64,000 nucleotides of DNA from Oscillospiraceae bacterium (GTDB taxonomy: Bacteria; Bacillota; Clostridia; Oscillospirales; Oscillospiraceae). The notes under the pieces are model-generated. The model was not told where the DNA came from, did no database searches, and saw only the letters and a list, made by a program, of their open reading frames with translations. Where the stretch lies: the NCBI GenBank assembly GCA_017620525.1, contig JAGAUY010000002.1, positions 1 through 64,000 of the forward strand, in the 5' to 3' direction. The stretch's first letter is position 1. The number at the start of each line of letters is the position of its first letter. This document shows, piece by piece, positions 14,579 through 22,551 of the stretch. The translations under genes and the position numbers were made by a program.

Positions 14579-15421
14579 TTACTTCAGTAGTCGCGGAAGC
14601 GCCTGCACCATATCCCCTGGCAGCATACCATACTGCCCGATCTCCCGGGCGCAAAGGTCGCCGGCAGCGCCGTGAAGCCAGGCGCCGCAGGCTGCCGCCT
14701 CCAGAGGCGTGATCCCCTGGCCCAGCAGGCTGACGATAATGCCCGCCAGAACATCTCCGCTGCCGCCCACCGCCATACCGGGATTCCCGGTGTGATTGAG
14801 ATAGACCCTTTCACCGTCGGTGATCACCGTCTCATGGCCCTTCAGCAGCAGCGTGCAGCCCAGATCTGCTGCAAGCGCCCGGGCAGATGCAATGCGGTCC
14901 TCGGCGATGACACCGCCGAGTCTTGCAAATTCACCGTCATGGGGTGTCAAAATGGTGGGAGCCGTCCTTCCGCGCAGTATATCTTTATGCCGGGACAATA
15001 CATTTATTCCATCCGCATCCACCACAACCGGACCATCGAACCGCTCCAGAACCGCCTTTGCGGCAGCCAGTGTTCCTTCCGACTGCCCCCACCCCGGACC
15101 CAGAAGCACCGCGTCCAGTTTCGGCAATCGCTCCAGGATCTCCGGGACAGCCTCAGCGCTCAGGCAGCCGCCATCATCAGGCAGCGGGAATACGATTGCC
15201 TCCGTCAGCTTAACTGCTTCAATGGTATAAATACACTCCGGAACCCCCAGAAAAACCAGTCCCGCGCCGCTTCGCAGGGCGCCCATGGCACTCAATGCCG
15301 CCGCACCGGTATATCCCCGGCTGCCGCAAAGCAGAAGGATCTTTCCGAATTTCCCCTTATGGGCCCAGGGATCCCGGTCCGGAAGAATGGACAATACCGC
15401 CTCATGGTTCAGTTCTTTCAT
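14579..15421 (-). CDS. nnrD: ADP-dependent (S)-NAD(P)H-hydrate dehydratase
   Basis: A ribokinase-fold repair enzyme that converts hydrated NAD(P)H back to NAD(P)H using ADP. Motifs: HKGKFGKILLLCGSRGYTGAA near the N-terminus, GPGWGQSEGT, VVDADGINVL, TPHDGEFARL, LLKGHETVI and the nucleotide site NPGMAVGGSGDVLAGI. At 280 residues it is the single-domain form; the epimerase domain (NnrE) that is often fused is absent. The ATG at 15421 follows AAGGGGTGAT. It heads a leftward unit with the lipoprotein and mazF genes. Many Firmicutes carry nnrD beside acpS and alr, neither of which is present in this window. Confidence 0.93.
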   Translation of the reverse strand: MKELNHEAVLSILPDRDPWAHKGKFGKILLLCGSRGYTGAAALSAMGALRSGAGLVFLGVPECIYTIEAVKLTEAIVFPLPDDGGCLSAEAVPEILERLPKLDAVLLGPGWGQSEGTLAAAKAVLERFDGPVVVDADGINVLSRHKDILRGRTAPTILTPHDGEFARLGGVIAEDRIASARALAADLGCTLLLKGHETVITDGERVYLNHTGNPGMAVGGSGDVLAGIIVSLLGQGITPLEAAACGAWLHGAAGDLCAREIGQYGMLPGDMVQALPRLLK

Positions 15422-15503
15422 GGAAATCACCCCTTAATCTGTTGGAATAACCATATCATACCCCGGAATTACCGTCAAGTGTGGACTTATGTGTAAAAAA
15501 TGC

Positions 15504-15532
15504 TTGCATATTTTCGTTCAATATGCTAGTAT
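15504..15532 (+). promoter_or_regulatory. Promoter of the pheST T-box leader
   Basis: TTGCAT (15504-15509) and TAGTAT (15527-15532) with a 17-bp spacer lie just before the structured leader. Confidence 0.6.
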
Positions 15533-15539
15533 GTAACCG

Positions 15540-15803
15540 ATATGTGCAACAGCTGAGACTGGGCTGCCTTGTATTGGTTTGCGACAGAAGAGAGAGCGGG
15601 ATGGTGGAATCCGCTTGCGTGCAATGCCGGGCTTTCTCCCATGAGCTGCGACCTGAAATTCTGCAGTAGGGTTCGCCGGTTGGTCCCGTTAACGACCAAA
15701 AGCGTATATGCGCTTGAGCTGCGCCGGAGACGGCGAATTGCGGGTGGTACCGCGGAAGGAATGCCTTTCGTCCCGATTAGTGGGATGATGGGCATATTTT
15801 TTA
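15540..15803 (+). promoter_or_regulatory. T-box riboswitch (Phe) upstream of pheST
   Basis: The leader carries the canonical T-box antiterminator sequence GCGGGTGGTACCGCGG at about 15740-15755, followed by a terminator (15761-15774 pairing with 15782-15795, then ATTTTTTT). On the 3' side of stem I a GAAA-TTC stretch places a TTC (Phe) specifier at 15659-15661, followed by the AGTAGGG that normally ends stem I. Uncharged tRNA-Phe would pair with the specifier and T-box and favour read-through into pheS. The specifier agrees with the downstream genes. Confidence 0.93.
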
Positions 15804-15850
15804 TCCCCGCATGCAGAATCAAAAGTTAACTCTTAGGAGGAAAGATCATA

Positions 15851-16894
15851 ATGAAAGAACAATTAGAGCTGATTAAACAGAATGCTCTGGCCGCTCTGGA
15901 AGCGGCTTCCACTCCCGCCGCGCTGGAAGAGCTGCGCGTCAAGCTGCTGGGCAAGAAGGGTGAACTGACCGCCGTCCTGAAGCAGATGGGCAAGCTCAGC
16001 CCCGAAGAGCGCCCCGTAATGGGTCAGATGGCAAACTCTGTCCGTGCTTCCATCGAGGCCAAGCTGGAAGAGCGCAAGACTGCCATCCATGCCGCCGTGA
16101 TGGAAGCAAAGCTGGCTTCCGAAGCCATCGACGTCACCATTCCCGGTGAGACTGTCGCCATGGGTCATCAGCATCCCATGAACATGGTCCTGCAGGAGAT
16201 CAAGGACGTCTTTGTCGGCATGGGTTACCAGATCGTGGACGGCCCCGAAGTGGAGCTGGCAAGCTACAACTTCACCCGTCTGAACATCGAAGAAGGCCAT
16301 CCTTCCCGTGACCGCTCTGACACCTTCTACTTTGACGACAACGATGAAGTGCTGCTGCGGACCCAGACCAGTCCCATGCAGATCCGCTTCATGGAGAATC
16401 ACAAGCCCCCCATGTGCATGCTGGCTCCCGGCCGTGTGTTCCGCAAGGACGAGGCTGACGCCACCCATTCTCCCATGTTCCATCAGATCGAGGGTCTGGT
16501 GGTTGCCGAGAACATCACCATGGGCGACCTGAAGGGCGCTCTGATCAATATCATGAAGCGTGTCTACGGCCACGATGCCCAGATGCGCTTCCGTCCCCAC
16601 CATTTCCCCTTCACTGAGCCCAGCTGCGAAATGGATATGCAGTGCCACAAGTGCCACGGCACCGGCGAAGTGGACGGCAATGTCTGCTCCACCTGCCACG
16701 GCGAAGGCTGGATTGAGCTGCTGGGTGCCGGCATGGTGCACCCCAAGGTCCTGGAGACCTGCGGCATCGACCCCGAGAAGTACTCCGGCTTTGCCTTCGG
16801 CATGGGTCTGGAGCGTATGGCCATGGGCCGTCTGAAAATCACCGACCTGCGTCTGATCTTTGACAACGACGTGCGGTTCCTGAATCAGTTCTAA
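15851..16894 (+). CDS. pheS: Phenylalanine--tRNA ligase alpha subunit
   Basis: The 347-residue alpha subunit of the heterotetrameric synthetase. The N-terminal coiled coil (about 1-85) binds tRNA; the catalytic class-II core follows. Motif 2 is visible as GRVFRKDEADATHSPMFHQ with LVV after it, and motif 3 is GFAFGMGLERMAM. A Cys-rich segment (CHKC and CSTC pairs, about residues 264-283) precedes WIELLGAGMVHP, as in many bacterial PheS with a small zinc-like knuckle. The start follows TTAGGAGGAAAGATCATA. The gene is 13 nt before pheT and under a Phe T-box. Confidence 0.97.
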   Translation: MKEQLELIKQNALAALEAASTPAALEELRVKLLGKKGELTAVLKQMGKLSPEERPVMGQMANSVRASIEAKLEERKTAIHAAVMEAKLASEAIDVTIPGETVAMGHQHPMNMVLQEIKDVFVGMGYQIVDGPEVELASYNFTRLNIEEGHPSRDRSDTFYFDDNDEVLLRTQTSPMQIRFMENHKPPMCMLAPGRVFRKDEADATHSPMFHQIEGLVVAENITMGDLKGALINIMKRVYGHDAQMRFRPHHFPFTEPSCEMDMQCHKCHGTGEVDGNVCSTCHGEGWIELLGAGMVHPKVLETCGIDPEKYSGFAFGMGLERMAMGRLKITDLRLIFDNDVRFLNQF

Positions 16895-16907
16895 GGAGGG
16901 ACATCAC

Positions 16908-19295
16908 ATGAAACTCAACAGAAAATGGATCAATGAGGAGTTCGTGGACCTGTCCGCCGTCTCCGACAAGGAATTTGTCGACACCCTGACCGTCTTCGGT
17001 CAGAAAGTCGAAACTTATGAGCGCATGGACGCCGAGATCAGAAATGTCGTCGTCGGCAAGGTTGTGTCCATGGTCCGCCATCCCAACTCCGACCACATGT
17101 TCATCTGCCAGGTGGACGTAGGTAAGGAAGAACCTGTGCAGATCGTCACCGGCGCCCAGAACGTCAACGAGGGTGACCTGGTTCCCGCCGCCCTGCACAA
17201 CTCCTGGCTGCCCGGCGGTGTCCACATCACCAAGGGCAAGCTGCGCGGCGAGAAGTCCAACGGCATGCTCTGCTCTTACCTGGAGCTGGGTCTGACCCAG
17301 AACGACCTCCCCGGCGCTTACGAAGACGGCATCTGGATCCTCAACGGCGAGGACTGCACCGTCGGCCAGGACATCAATCTGGTTATCGGCAACGATGATA
17401 CTGTGGTGGATTTCGAGATCACCAACAACCGTCCCGACTGCTACTCCATTATCGGCCTGGCCCGTGAAGCCGCCGCCGCTTTCAACAAGCCCATGAAGCA
17501 TCACGAGCCTGTAGTCCGGGGCAGCGATGCAGGCTCCATCTTCGAAAAGCTGGACGTAGAGGTTCCCGCTGAGAACCTGTGTAACCGCTACACCGCCAGA
17601 ATGGTCGCCAATGTCAAGATCGGTCCCTCCCCCAAGTGGCTGCGCAACCGTCTGCGCGCCAACGGTGTGCGCCCCATCAACAACATCGTTGACATCACCA
17701 ACTATGTCATGCTGGAGTACGGCCAGCCCATGCACGCCTTTGACTACCGCTATATTACCTCCGGCAAGATCGTGGTCCGCGAGGCTGTTGAAGGCGAGAC
17801 CCTGACCACCCTGGACGGCAATGTCCGCAATCTGACCCCCGGCATGCTGGTCATCGCCGATGACAACCGCGCCATCGGCCTGGCAGGCATCATGGGCGGC
17901 GAAAACTCTGAGATCATGGACGACACCACCACCGTCGTCTTCGAGTCCGCAAATTTCAACGGTACCTCCATCCGCCAGACCGCTCTGGCGCTGGGTATGC
18001 GTACCGAGGCTTCCGGCAAGTTTGAAAAGAGCCTGGATCCCATGCTGACCGTTCCCGCTGTGCAGCGTGCCTGCGAGCTGGTGGAGATGCTGGACGCCGG
18101 CGACATCCTGGACGGCACCATCGACATCATCAACTACGTGCCCGAGGCAAGAACGCTGCCTCTGGAGCCTGAAAAGATCAACCGCCTGCTGGGCACCGAC
18201 ATCAGCAAAGAGCAGATGATCGATTACCTGAACCGCCTGGAGATTCCTGTGGATGGCGACACCATTCTCGTCCCCTCCTTCCGCCCCGACCTGAACCTGA
18301 TGGCAGACATCGCCGAGGAAGTGGGCCGAAGCTACGGCTACAACGAGATCCCCACCACCGCATTCAAGACTTCCACCCAGGGCGGCTATACCGAGTTCAT
18401 GCAGCTGGAGACCAAAGCTGGTCAGCTGTGCCGCGCCATCGGCTACAGCGAGATCATCACCTATTCCTTCGTCTCTCCCGCCATCTTCGATCAGATCCGG
18501 ATTCCTGCCGATTCCGCGCTGCGCAATGCACTGAAAATCCAGAACCCCCTGGGAGAAGACACTTCCATCATGCGCACCATCGCTCTGCCCTCCATGCTGG
18601 AAATCCTGGGCCGCAACAGCGCATACCACAACAAGGCTGCAAAGCTCTATGAACTGGCTAAGATTTATCTGCCCGTCGAAGGCGAAGTTCTGCCCGAGGA
18701 ACCCAAGATGCTGCTTCTGGGCACCTACGGCGCCGGTGAGACCTTCTTCACCCTGAAGGGCGAATTGGAAGCCATCCTGTCCGGTCTGCGGATCAGAAAG
18801 GCCAGCTACACCGCCGTGAAGGACAATCCCTCCTATCACCCCGGCCGCTGCGCCAAGGTCACCATCGACGGTGTCGATGTGGGCTTTATGGGCCAGGTCC
18901 ATCCTCTGGTTGCCAAGAACTACGGCATGGACAGCGAGGTCTATTGCGCAGAGATCAACTTCAGCAAGCTCTTCGAGATGCGTCTGCCCGAACCCACCTA
19001 CACCCCCTTGCCTAAGTATCCCACCGTTACCCGCGATCTGGCTGTAGTCTGCGACGACGCACTGACCGTTGCCGAGGTCGAGGATGTCATGACCGCCGCT
19101 GCCGGCAAGCTGCTGCGGGGCATCAAACTCTTCGACATCTACCGCGGCACCGGCATCCCCGAGGGCAAGAAGAGCGTCGCCTTCTCTCTGGAGCTGCGCG
19201 CTGACGACCGGACTCTGACCGATGCCGACTCCGAAGCCGTCATGTCCAAGGTTCTGGCAGCCCTGGCCGAGAAGCTGGGCGCCACCCTGCGCTGA
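16908..19295 (+). CDS. pheT: Phenylalanine--tRNA ligase beta subunit
   Basis: The 795-residue beta subunit, of normal length. Domains in order: an OB-fold tRNA-binding/EMAP-like domain (VGKVVSMVRHPNSDHMFICQVDVG, about 45-150), the B3/B4 editing domain that hydrolyses Tyr-tRNA-Phe (around NRPDCYSIIGLAREAAA to PMHAFDYR), the B5 domain with SFRPDLNLMADIAEEVGRSYGY, a core domain, and the C-terminal ferredoxin-fold anticodon-binding domain (YPTVTRDLAVVCDD to FSLELRADDRTLTD). Start after AAGGAGGGACATCAC. Co-transcribed with pheS; no hairpin terminator is obvious right after it. Confidence 0.97.
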   Translation: MKLNRKWINEEFVDLSAVSDKEFVDTLTVFGQKVETYERMDAEIRNVVVGKVVSMVRHPNSDHMFICQVDVGKEEPVQIVTGAQNVNEGDLVPAALHNSWLPGGVHITKGKLRGEKSNGMLCSYLELGLTQNDLPGAYEDGIWILNGEDCTVGQDINLVIGNDDTVVDFEITNNRPDCYSIIGLAREAAAAFNKPMKHHEPVVRGSDAGSIFEKLDVEVPAENLCNRYTARMVANVKIGPSPKWLRNRLRANGVRPINNIVDITNYVMLEYGQPMHAFDYRYITSGKIVVREAVEGETLTTLDGNVRNLTPGMLVIADDNRAIGLAGIMGGENSEIMDDTTTVVFESANFNGTSIRQTALALGMRTEASGKFEKSLDPMLTVPAVQRACELVEMLDAGDILDGTIDIINYVPEARTLPLEPEKINRLLGTDISKEQMIDYLNRLEIPVDGDTILVPSFRPDLNLMADIAEEVGRSYGYNEIPTTAFKTSTQGGYTEFMQLETKAGQLCRAIGYSEIITYSFVSPAIFDQIRIPADSALRNALKIQNPLGEDTSIMRTIALPSMLEILGRNSAYHNKAAKLYELAKIYLPVEGEVLPEEPKMLLLGTYGAGETFFTLKGELEAILSGLRIRKASYTAVKDNPSYHPGRCAKVTIDGVDVGFMGQVHPLVAKNYGMDSEVYCAEINFSKLFEMRLPEPTYTPLPKYPTVTRDLAVVCDDALTVAEVEDVMTAAAGKLLRGIKLFDIYRGTGIPEGKKSVAFSLELRADDRTLTDADSEAVMSKVLAALAEKLGATLR

Positions 19296-19328
19296 CAGAT
19301 TGTTTACAGAAATATTTCCTCACGGCCC

Positions 19329-19357
19329 TTTACACTTTACGGAATTTGGGATATAAT
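19329..19357 (+). promoter_or_regulatory. Promoter of ireB
   Basis: TTTACA (19329-19334), 17-bp spacer, TATAAT (19352-19357), ending about 30 nt before the ireB start. Confidence 0.75.
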
Positions 19358-19388
19358 ATCCATAATCTACTGATTGGAGGTCGATATC

Positions 19389-19640
19389 ATGACGGAAAAC
19401 ACCATCAAGTTTACTGTCCCCTGTGACGACAAAGAGAATATGCGCCGTATTCTCCGTGGTGTGTTCGACGCTCTGAACGAAAAAGGTTATAACCCCATTA
19501 ACCAGATCGTCGGATACCTGCTGACGGAGGACCCCACGTATATTACCAACTACAACAATGCCCGCAGCATGATCTGCAAGCTGGACCGTGACGAACTGAT
19601 GCAGCAGCTTGTTCACTGCTATCTGTTCGACAAGGATTGA
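19389..19640 (+). CDS. ireB: IreB-family regulatory phosphoprotein (UPF0297/DUF965)
   Basis: The 83-residue protein matches IreB/Yrz[23 protein letters not shown], then [15 protein letters not shown] and the family signature [14 protein letters not shown] (here TEDPTYIT...). In Enterococcus IreB is phosphorylated on Thr by the Ser/Thr kinase IreK and modulates cephalosporin tolerance. In many Firmicutes it lies before ruvX (yrrK) and a zinc-ribbon gene; here it is alone between pheT and a terminator. The ATG at 19389 follows GGAGGTCGATATC. A kinase-like membrane protein is encoded at 34122, but no link can be shown. Confidence 0.93.
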   Translation: MTENTIKFTVPCDDKENMRRILRGVFDALNEKGYNPINQIVGYLLTEDPTYITNYNNARSMICKLDRDELMQQLVHCYLFDKD

Positions 19641-19646
19641 TCCCGC

Positions 19647-19678
19647 CAAGAGGCTTTTGCCACGGCAAAAGCCTCTTG
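19647..19678 (+). terminator. Terminator of ireB
   Basis: A 14-bp perfect stem (19647-19660 with 19665-19678) with loop CACG and tail CTTTTTG. Confidence 0.9.
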
Positions 19679-19679
19679 C

Positions 19680-19880
19680 TTTTTGACCGGCTGTAGGGAT
19701 ACAGCCGCTCCGGCGGATAAAGAGAGAAGTTACAGTTCACCGGGCCGGCCACCATTCCGGCTGCCTGTGTACCTTTTTAATTACATACTCCCCTCCGTCT
19801 TACAAAATCCACTTTTCACCGTATCGAATTGGATTTTTCACATGAAAAAGTTTCCATTTAACCATTCTTAAGGTTTGAAC
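19680..19880. other. Gene-free stretch between ireB and a hypothetical gene
   Basis: No convincing gene is seen. Composition falls from GC-rich to AT-rich toward the right. A short palindrome TTTTTCA-CA-TGAAAAA lies near 19834-19850, possibly an operator. The promoter of the next gene follows. Confidence 0.5.
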
Positions 19881-19882
19881 GG

Positions 19883-19911
19883 TTGACTTATAAGTTACAA
19901 TGTGTTACAAT
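19883..19911 (+). promoter_or_regulatory. Promoter upstream of the hypothetical gene at 19941
   Basis: TTGACT (19883-19888), 17-bp spacer, TACAAT (19906-19911), about 30 nt before the start codon. Confidence 0.75.
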
Positions 19912-19940
19912 TCAATTACAATTTCTTTGGAGGTATACCC

Positions 19941-20231
19941 ATGGCTGAAGAAAATGCAGTTTTGATGTATAAGGGTCGTCCCCTGATGCGTAAGGACAAC
20001 CTGATCTATTATGGCTCCATGGCTGACTCCCACATCGTGATGCTCCAGGTTCTCGAGACCAAGAATGTCAACGGCACCGACATCGCGACCCGGGTTTCTG
20101 TTCAGCTGCAGCTCACCGATCCCGCCGCCAAGAGCCGGGACCGTATCGTAAAGAAGAGCGAAAAAGACGGCCTGTACACAGCTTTGGATTTTGGCTGCGT
20201 ATGGCTGGAACGTGCTCTGGCAGGCAAGTAA
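19941..20231 (+). CDS. Conserved-looking hypothetical protein, 96 residues
   Basis: Start at ATG 19941 after TTTGGAGGTATACCC. The protein is compact and soluble with no cysteines needed for metal binding; it opens with AVLMYKGRPLMRKDNLIYYG and ends with GLYTALDFGCVWLERALAG. Codon use matches the neighbourhood, and the strong promoter and ribosome-binding site suggest good expression. I have the impression of a small family in related clostridia without known function, but no named domain is recognised. It precedes the SH3/NlpC hydrolase gene by 27 nt and probably forms an operon with it. Confidence 0.75.
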   Translation: MAEENAVLMYKGRPLMRKDNLIYYGSMADSHIVMLQVLETKNVNGTDIATRVSVQLQLTDPAAKSRDRIVKKSEKDGLYTALDFGCVWLERALAGK

Positions 20232-20258
20232 GTTTTCCCGTAAGACGGAGGGTATCGT

Positions 20259-21929
20259 ATGAAAACCACAACTCGATTATTCAGCCTGTTTCTGGCTGTG
20301 GTGCTGCTGGTCAGCGCCATACCCATGACGGCTTTCGCAAAGGGTGACGTTATATACGGCGTCGCTACAGTTGATGCTTCCAAGCTGCGTCTGCGCAGCG
20401 AAGCAAGCACCTCTTCCAAGACCCTGGATACTGCATCCCGCGGCGAAATCGTGATTCTCGTCAGCAAACTTGATGACTGGTATAAGGTCATCTACAACCT
20501 GCAGGAAGGCTATATGCACAGCGACTATCTGGATGTGCAGACCGCAGAAGATGTGGAGCTTGGCTATGGCAAAGTCAATGCCAACAAGGTCAACCTGCGC
20601 AGCGGCGCCGGCACCTCCCACAAGAAGGTCGCCACCGCCGACAAGGGCGATAAAGCGTACATCATCGGTGTTTCCGGCGGATGGTACAAAGTCATTTTCG
20701 GTGAAAAGATCTGCTATATCCGCAGCGACTACCTGGATCTGACCGAGATCCCCTATGAAAACAAGGGTTCTTCCAACAAGCCTCTGTTCTTCCGGGATGG
20801 CAAGTCTACCGGCACCACCCCCAGCGCCGAAGCTTTGAAGGGTTCCACCGGTTCTTCCGTTTCCGACCCTGGCAAAACTGACGATTCCGGCAGCAATGCT
20901 TCCGGCAGCACTTCCGGCACCACGTCCGCAGCCGTCACCTCCGACGGCGTGAAGTACGGCGTTGCATTTGTCACCGGTTCCGGCCTGCGTCTGCGCGCCA
21001 AGGCAAGCACTTCTTCCCAGACTCTGGCTTCCGCCTCCAAGGGAGAAGTTGTCCTGGTTCTGAGCAAAGAGGGTGAGTGGTACAAGGTCGTCTACAACCG
21101 GAAGGAAGGCTATATGCATGGCGACTACCTGAAGGTCAGGACCACCGAAAATGTGGAACTGGGTTACGGCACCATCAATGCCAACAAGGTTAATCTGCGC
21201 AGCGGAGCCGGCACCTCCAACAAAAAGGTTGATTCCGGTTCCAAGGGTGAAAAGGCCTACGTCATCGGCATTGCAGAAGGCTGGTACAAGGTCATCTTCG
21301 GTGAGAACATCTGCTACATCCGCAGTGATTATCTGACTCTGACCGAGATCCCCTATGAGAACAAGGCCTCTTCCAAGACCCCCCTGTTCTTCCGGGGTGG
21401 CAATTCCACCGGAGTTTCTCCCAGCGCCGGCGCGCTGAACGGCACCACCGGTTCTGCTGATAATTCCGGCAATGCCGATACTTCCGGCAGCACCGACAGC
21501 TCCGGTAATTCCGCTGCATCCGGCAGCTCCGGCACCGCAAACACGCCCCCCGCTTCCGCCAGCGGCTCTAAAATCGTGGATACCGCCAAGAAGTATCTGG
21601 GTGTACCCTATGTTTGGGGCGGTGCGTCTCCCAGCGGTTTTGACTGCTCCGGTTTCGTGTACTATGTGCTGCGCAGCTGCGGCATCTCCGTGTCCCGCAC
21701 CTCCTCTTCCATGTATGGTCAGGGCACGCCCGTGGCAAAGGCTGATCTGCAGCCCGGCGATGTGGTGTTCTTCCAGAATACCTACAAGGCCGGCATCTCC
21801 CACGTTGGCATCTATGTTGGCGGCGGACAGTTCATCCACTCCCCCCATACCGGCTCCGTGGTCTCCTATGCGGACCTGAACTCCACATACTACATCAACC
21901 ATTACTACGGCGCTGCCCGTTTTGGTTAA
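20259..21929 (+). CDS. Secreted SH3-repeat NlpC/P60 peptidoglycan endopeptidase
   Basis: The 556-residue product has a signal peptide (about 1-27), four bacterial SH3 domains arranged as two tandem pairs (about 30-165 and 230-365) and a C-terminal NlpC/P60 domain (about 440-556). Catalytic elements are visible: Cys in GFDCSGFVYY, His in SHVGIYVG and a further His before the C-terminus. The two SH3 pairs are near-copies with a 600-nt period at DNA level. Each pair is followed by a Ser/Gly/Thr-rich linker. The enzyme should cut D-Glu-diaminopimelate bonds in the wall, with the SH3 domains binding peptidoglycan. It may be co-transcribed with the preceding small gene and ends at a strong terminator. 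Confidence 0.93.
   Translation: MKTTTRLFSLFLAVVLLVSAIPMTAFAKGDVIYGVATVDASKLRLRSEASTSSKTLDTASRGEIVILVSKLDDWYKVIYNLQEGYMHSDYLDVQTAEDVELGYGKVNANKVNLRSGAGTSHKKVATADKGDKAYIIGVSGGWYKVIFGEKICYIRSDYLDLTEIPYENKGSSNKPLFFRDGKSTGTTPSAEALKGSTGSSVSDPGKTDDSGSNASGSTSGTTSAAVTSDGVKYGVAFVTGSGLRLRAKASTSSQTLASASKGEVVLVLSKEGEWYKVVYNRKEGYMHGDYLKVRTTENVELGYGTINANKVNLRSGAGTSNKKVDSGSKGEKAYVIGIAEGWYKVIFGENICYIRSDYLTLTEIPYENKASSKTPLFFRGGNSTGVSPSAGALNGTTGSADNSGNADTSGSTDSSGNSAASGSSGTANTPPASASGSKIVDTAKKYLGVPYVWGGASPSGFDCSGFVYYVLRSCGISVSRTSSSMYGQGTPVAKADLQPGDVVFFQNTYKAGISHVGIYVGGGQFIHSPHTGSVVSYADLNSTYYINHYYGAARFG
20346..21410 (+). repeat. Two-copy in-frame repeat (600-nt period) within the NlpC/P60 gene
   Basis: The stretch from about 20346 to 20810 recurs at about 20946 to 21410. 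Both copies encode the same order of SH3 modules and the same closing sequence LTEIPYENK. The copies differ mainly at third codon positions, so the duplication is not recent. Confidence 0.85.
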
Positions 21930-21941
21930 TCTGAAAACGCA

Positions 21942-21969
21942 ACAGCCGACACCTTACGGTGTCGGCTGT
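21942..21969. terminator. Bidirectional terminator after the NlpC/P60 gene
   Basis: ACAGCCGACACC pairs with GGTGTCGGCTGT around a TTAC loop and is followed by TTTTTTG. The converging GNAT gene ends 8 nt further on. Confidence 0.9.
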
Positions 21970-21976
21970 TTTTTGT

Positions 21977-22456
21977 TTATATCAGGTCAAAAGCAATCCG
22001 GGGGCTGCCGTTGTCCGTATAGATGATGCCGCAGCGGCGAAAACCGTTTTTGGTTACAACGTGCTGCATCACCTTGTTGTTCTCGTGGGTATCGATGCGC
22101 AGATAGTCACATTTTTCCTTGCAGAACTTCAGACAGGCATCGAAGATACCGCCGCTGCCGTCGCCTGCGATCCGGTGAATGGTTCCATAGAGACGGTCCG
22201 CATGCCATGCGCCGTCCTCAATGACGGTATAGGTTGGATCAGGCCCGATCAGAAACGAAAAGACGCCCCGGATGGTCTGTCCATCCCCGATCACATACAG
22301 ATGGCGGCCGTGAATATCCTCTCTCAGAAGATCTGCTGCCGGATAGGTGCTGCCCCACTGGGTGGGATTTCCATTTTCCGCCATAAAGCGGCGGGCATGG
22401 TCGTAAATTGCCAGAATCGCAGGAAGATCCCGCTCCTGAGCCAGTCGTACGGTCAT
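21977..22456 (-). CDS. GNAT-family N-acetyltransferase
   Basis: About 160 residues with the GNAT fold: TVRLAQERDLPAILAIYDHARRFM at the N-terminus, an acceptor loop with NPTQWGSTYP, then GVFSFLIGPD and a C-terminal strand with LRIDTHENNKVMQHVVTKNGF. This resembles the small acetyltransferases of the YobH/'NPTQW' type in clostridia; the acceptor is unknown. The ATG at 22456 is preferred, 10 nt after AAGGA; a TTG at 22462 is also in reach. It is divergent from the spoVAD gene. Confidence 0.88.
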   Translation of the reverse strand: MTVRLAQERDLPAILAIYDHARRFMAENGNPTQWGSTYPAADLLREDIHGRHLYVIGDGQTIRGVFSFLIGPDPTYTVIEDGAWHADRLYGTIHRIAGDGSGGIFDACLKFCKEKCDYLRIDTHENNKVMQHVVTKNGFRRCGIIYTDNGSPRIAFDLI

Positions 22457-22551
22457 AATCAACGCATCCTTCTTTTTGTTTTTTATTCAGTATATCATAA
22501 CTCGTCAACCATTTGCACATAATACGAAAAAACAACGAAGAAGGTGTTCAA

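Noticed and set aside
16839..18902. Long minus-strand open frame (687 codons) opposite pheT
   Set aside because: It is the reverse shadow of pheT, which has full domain signatures and a good start; the minus frame has a low-complexity Gly/Val/Asp-rich translation typical of antisense frames in GC-rich genes.
19683..19871. Short plus-strand open frame after ireB
   Set aside because: No ribosome-binding site; overlaps the ireB terminator tail; Arg/Pro/Ser-rich translation without features.
20277..21902. Minus-strand open frame of 541 codons opposite the NlpC/P60 gene
   Set aside because: Mirror of the SH3-repeat gene; Gly/Ala-rich without motifs.
22500..22551. Possible sigma-G promoter before spoVAD (CATAATA near 22526)
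   Set aside because: The only -35-like element is about 23 bp away, well outside the usual spacing, so a sigma-G promoter could not be supported.
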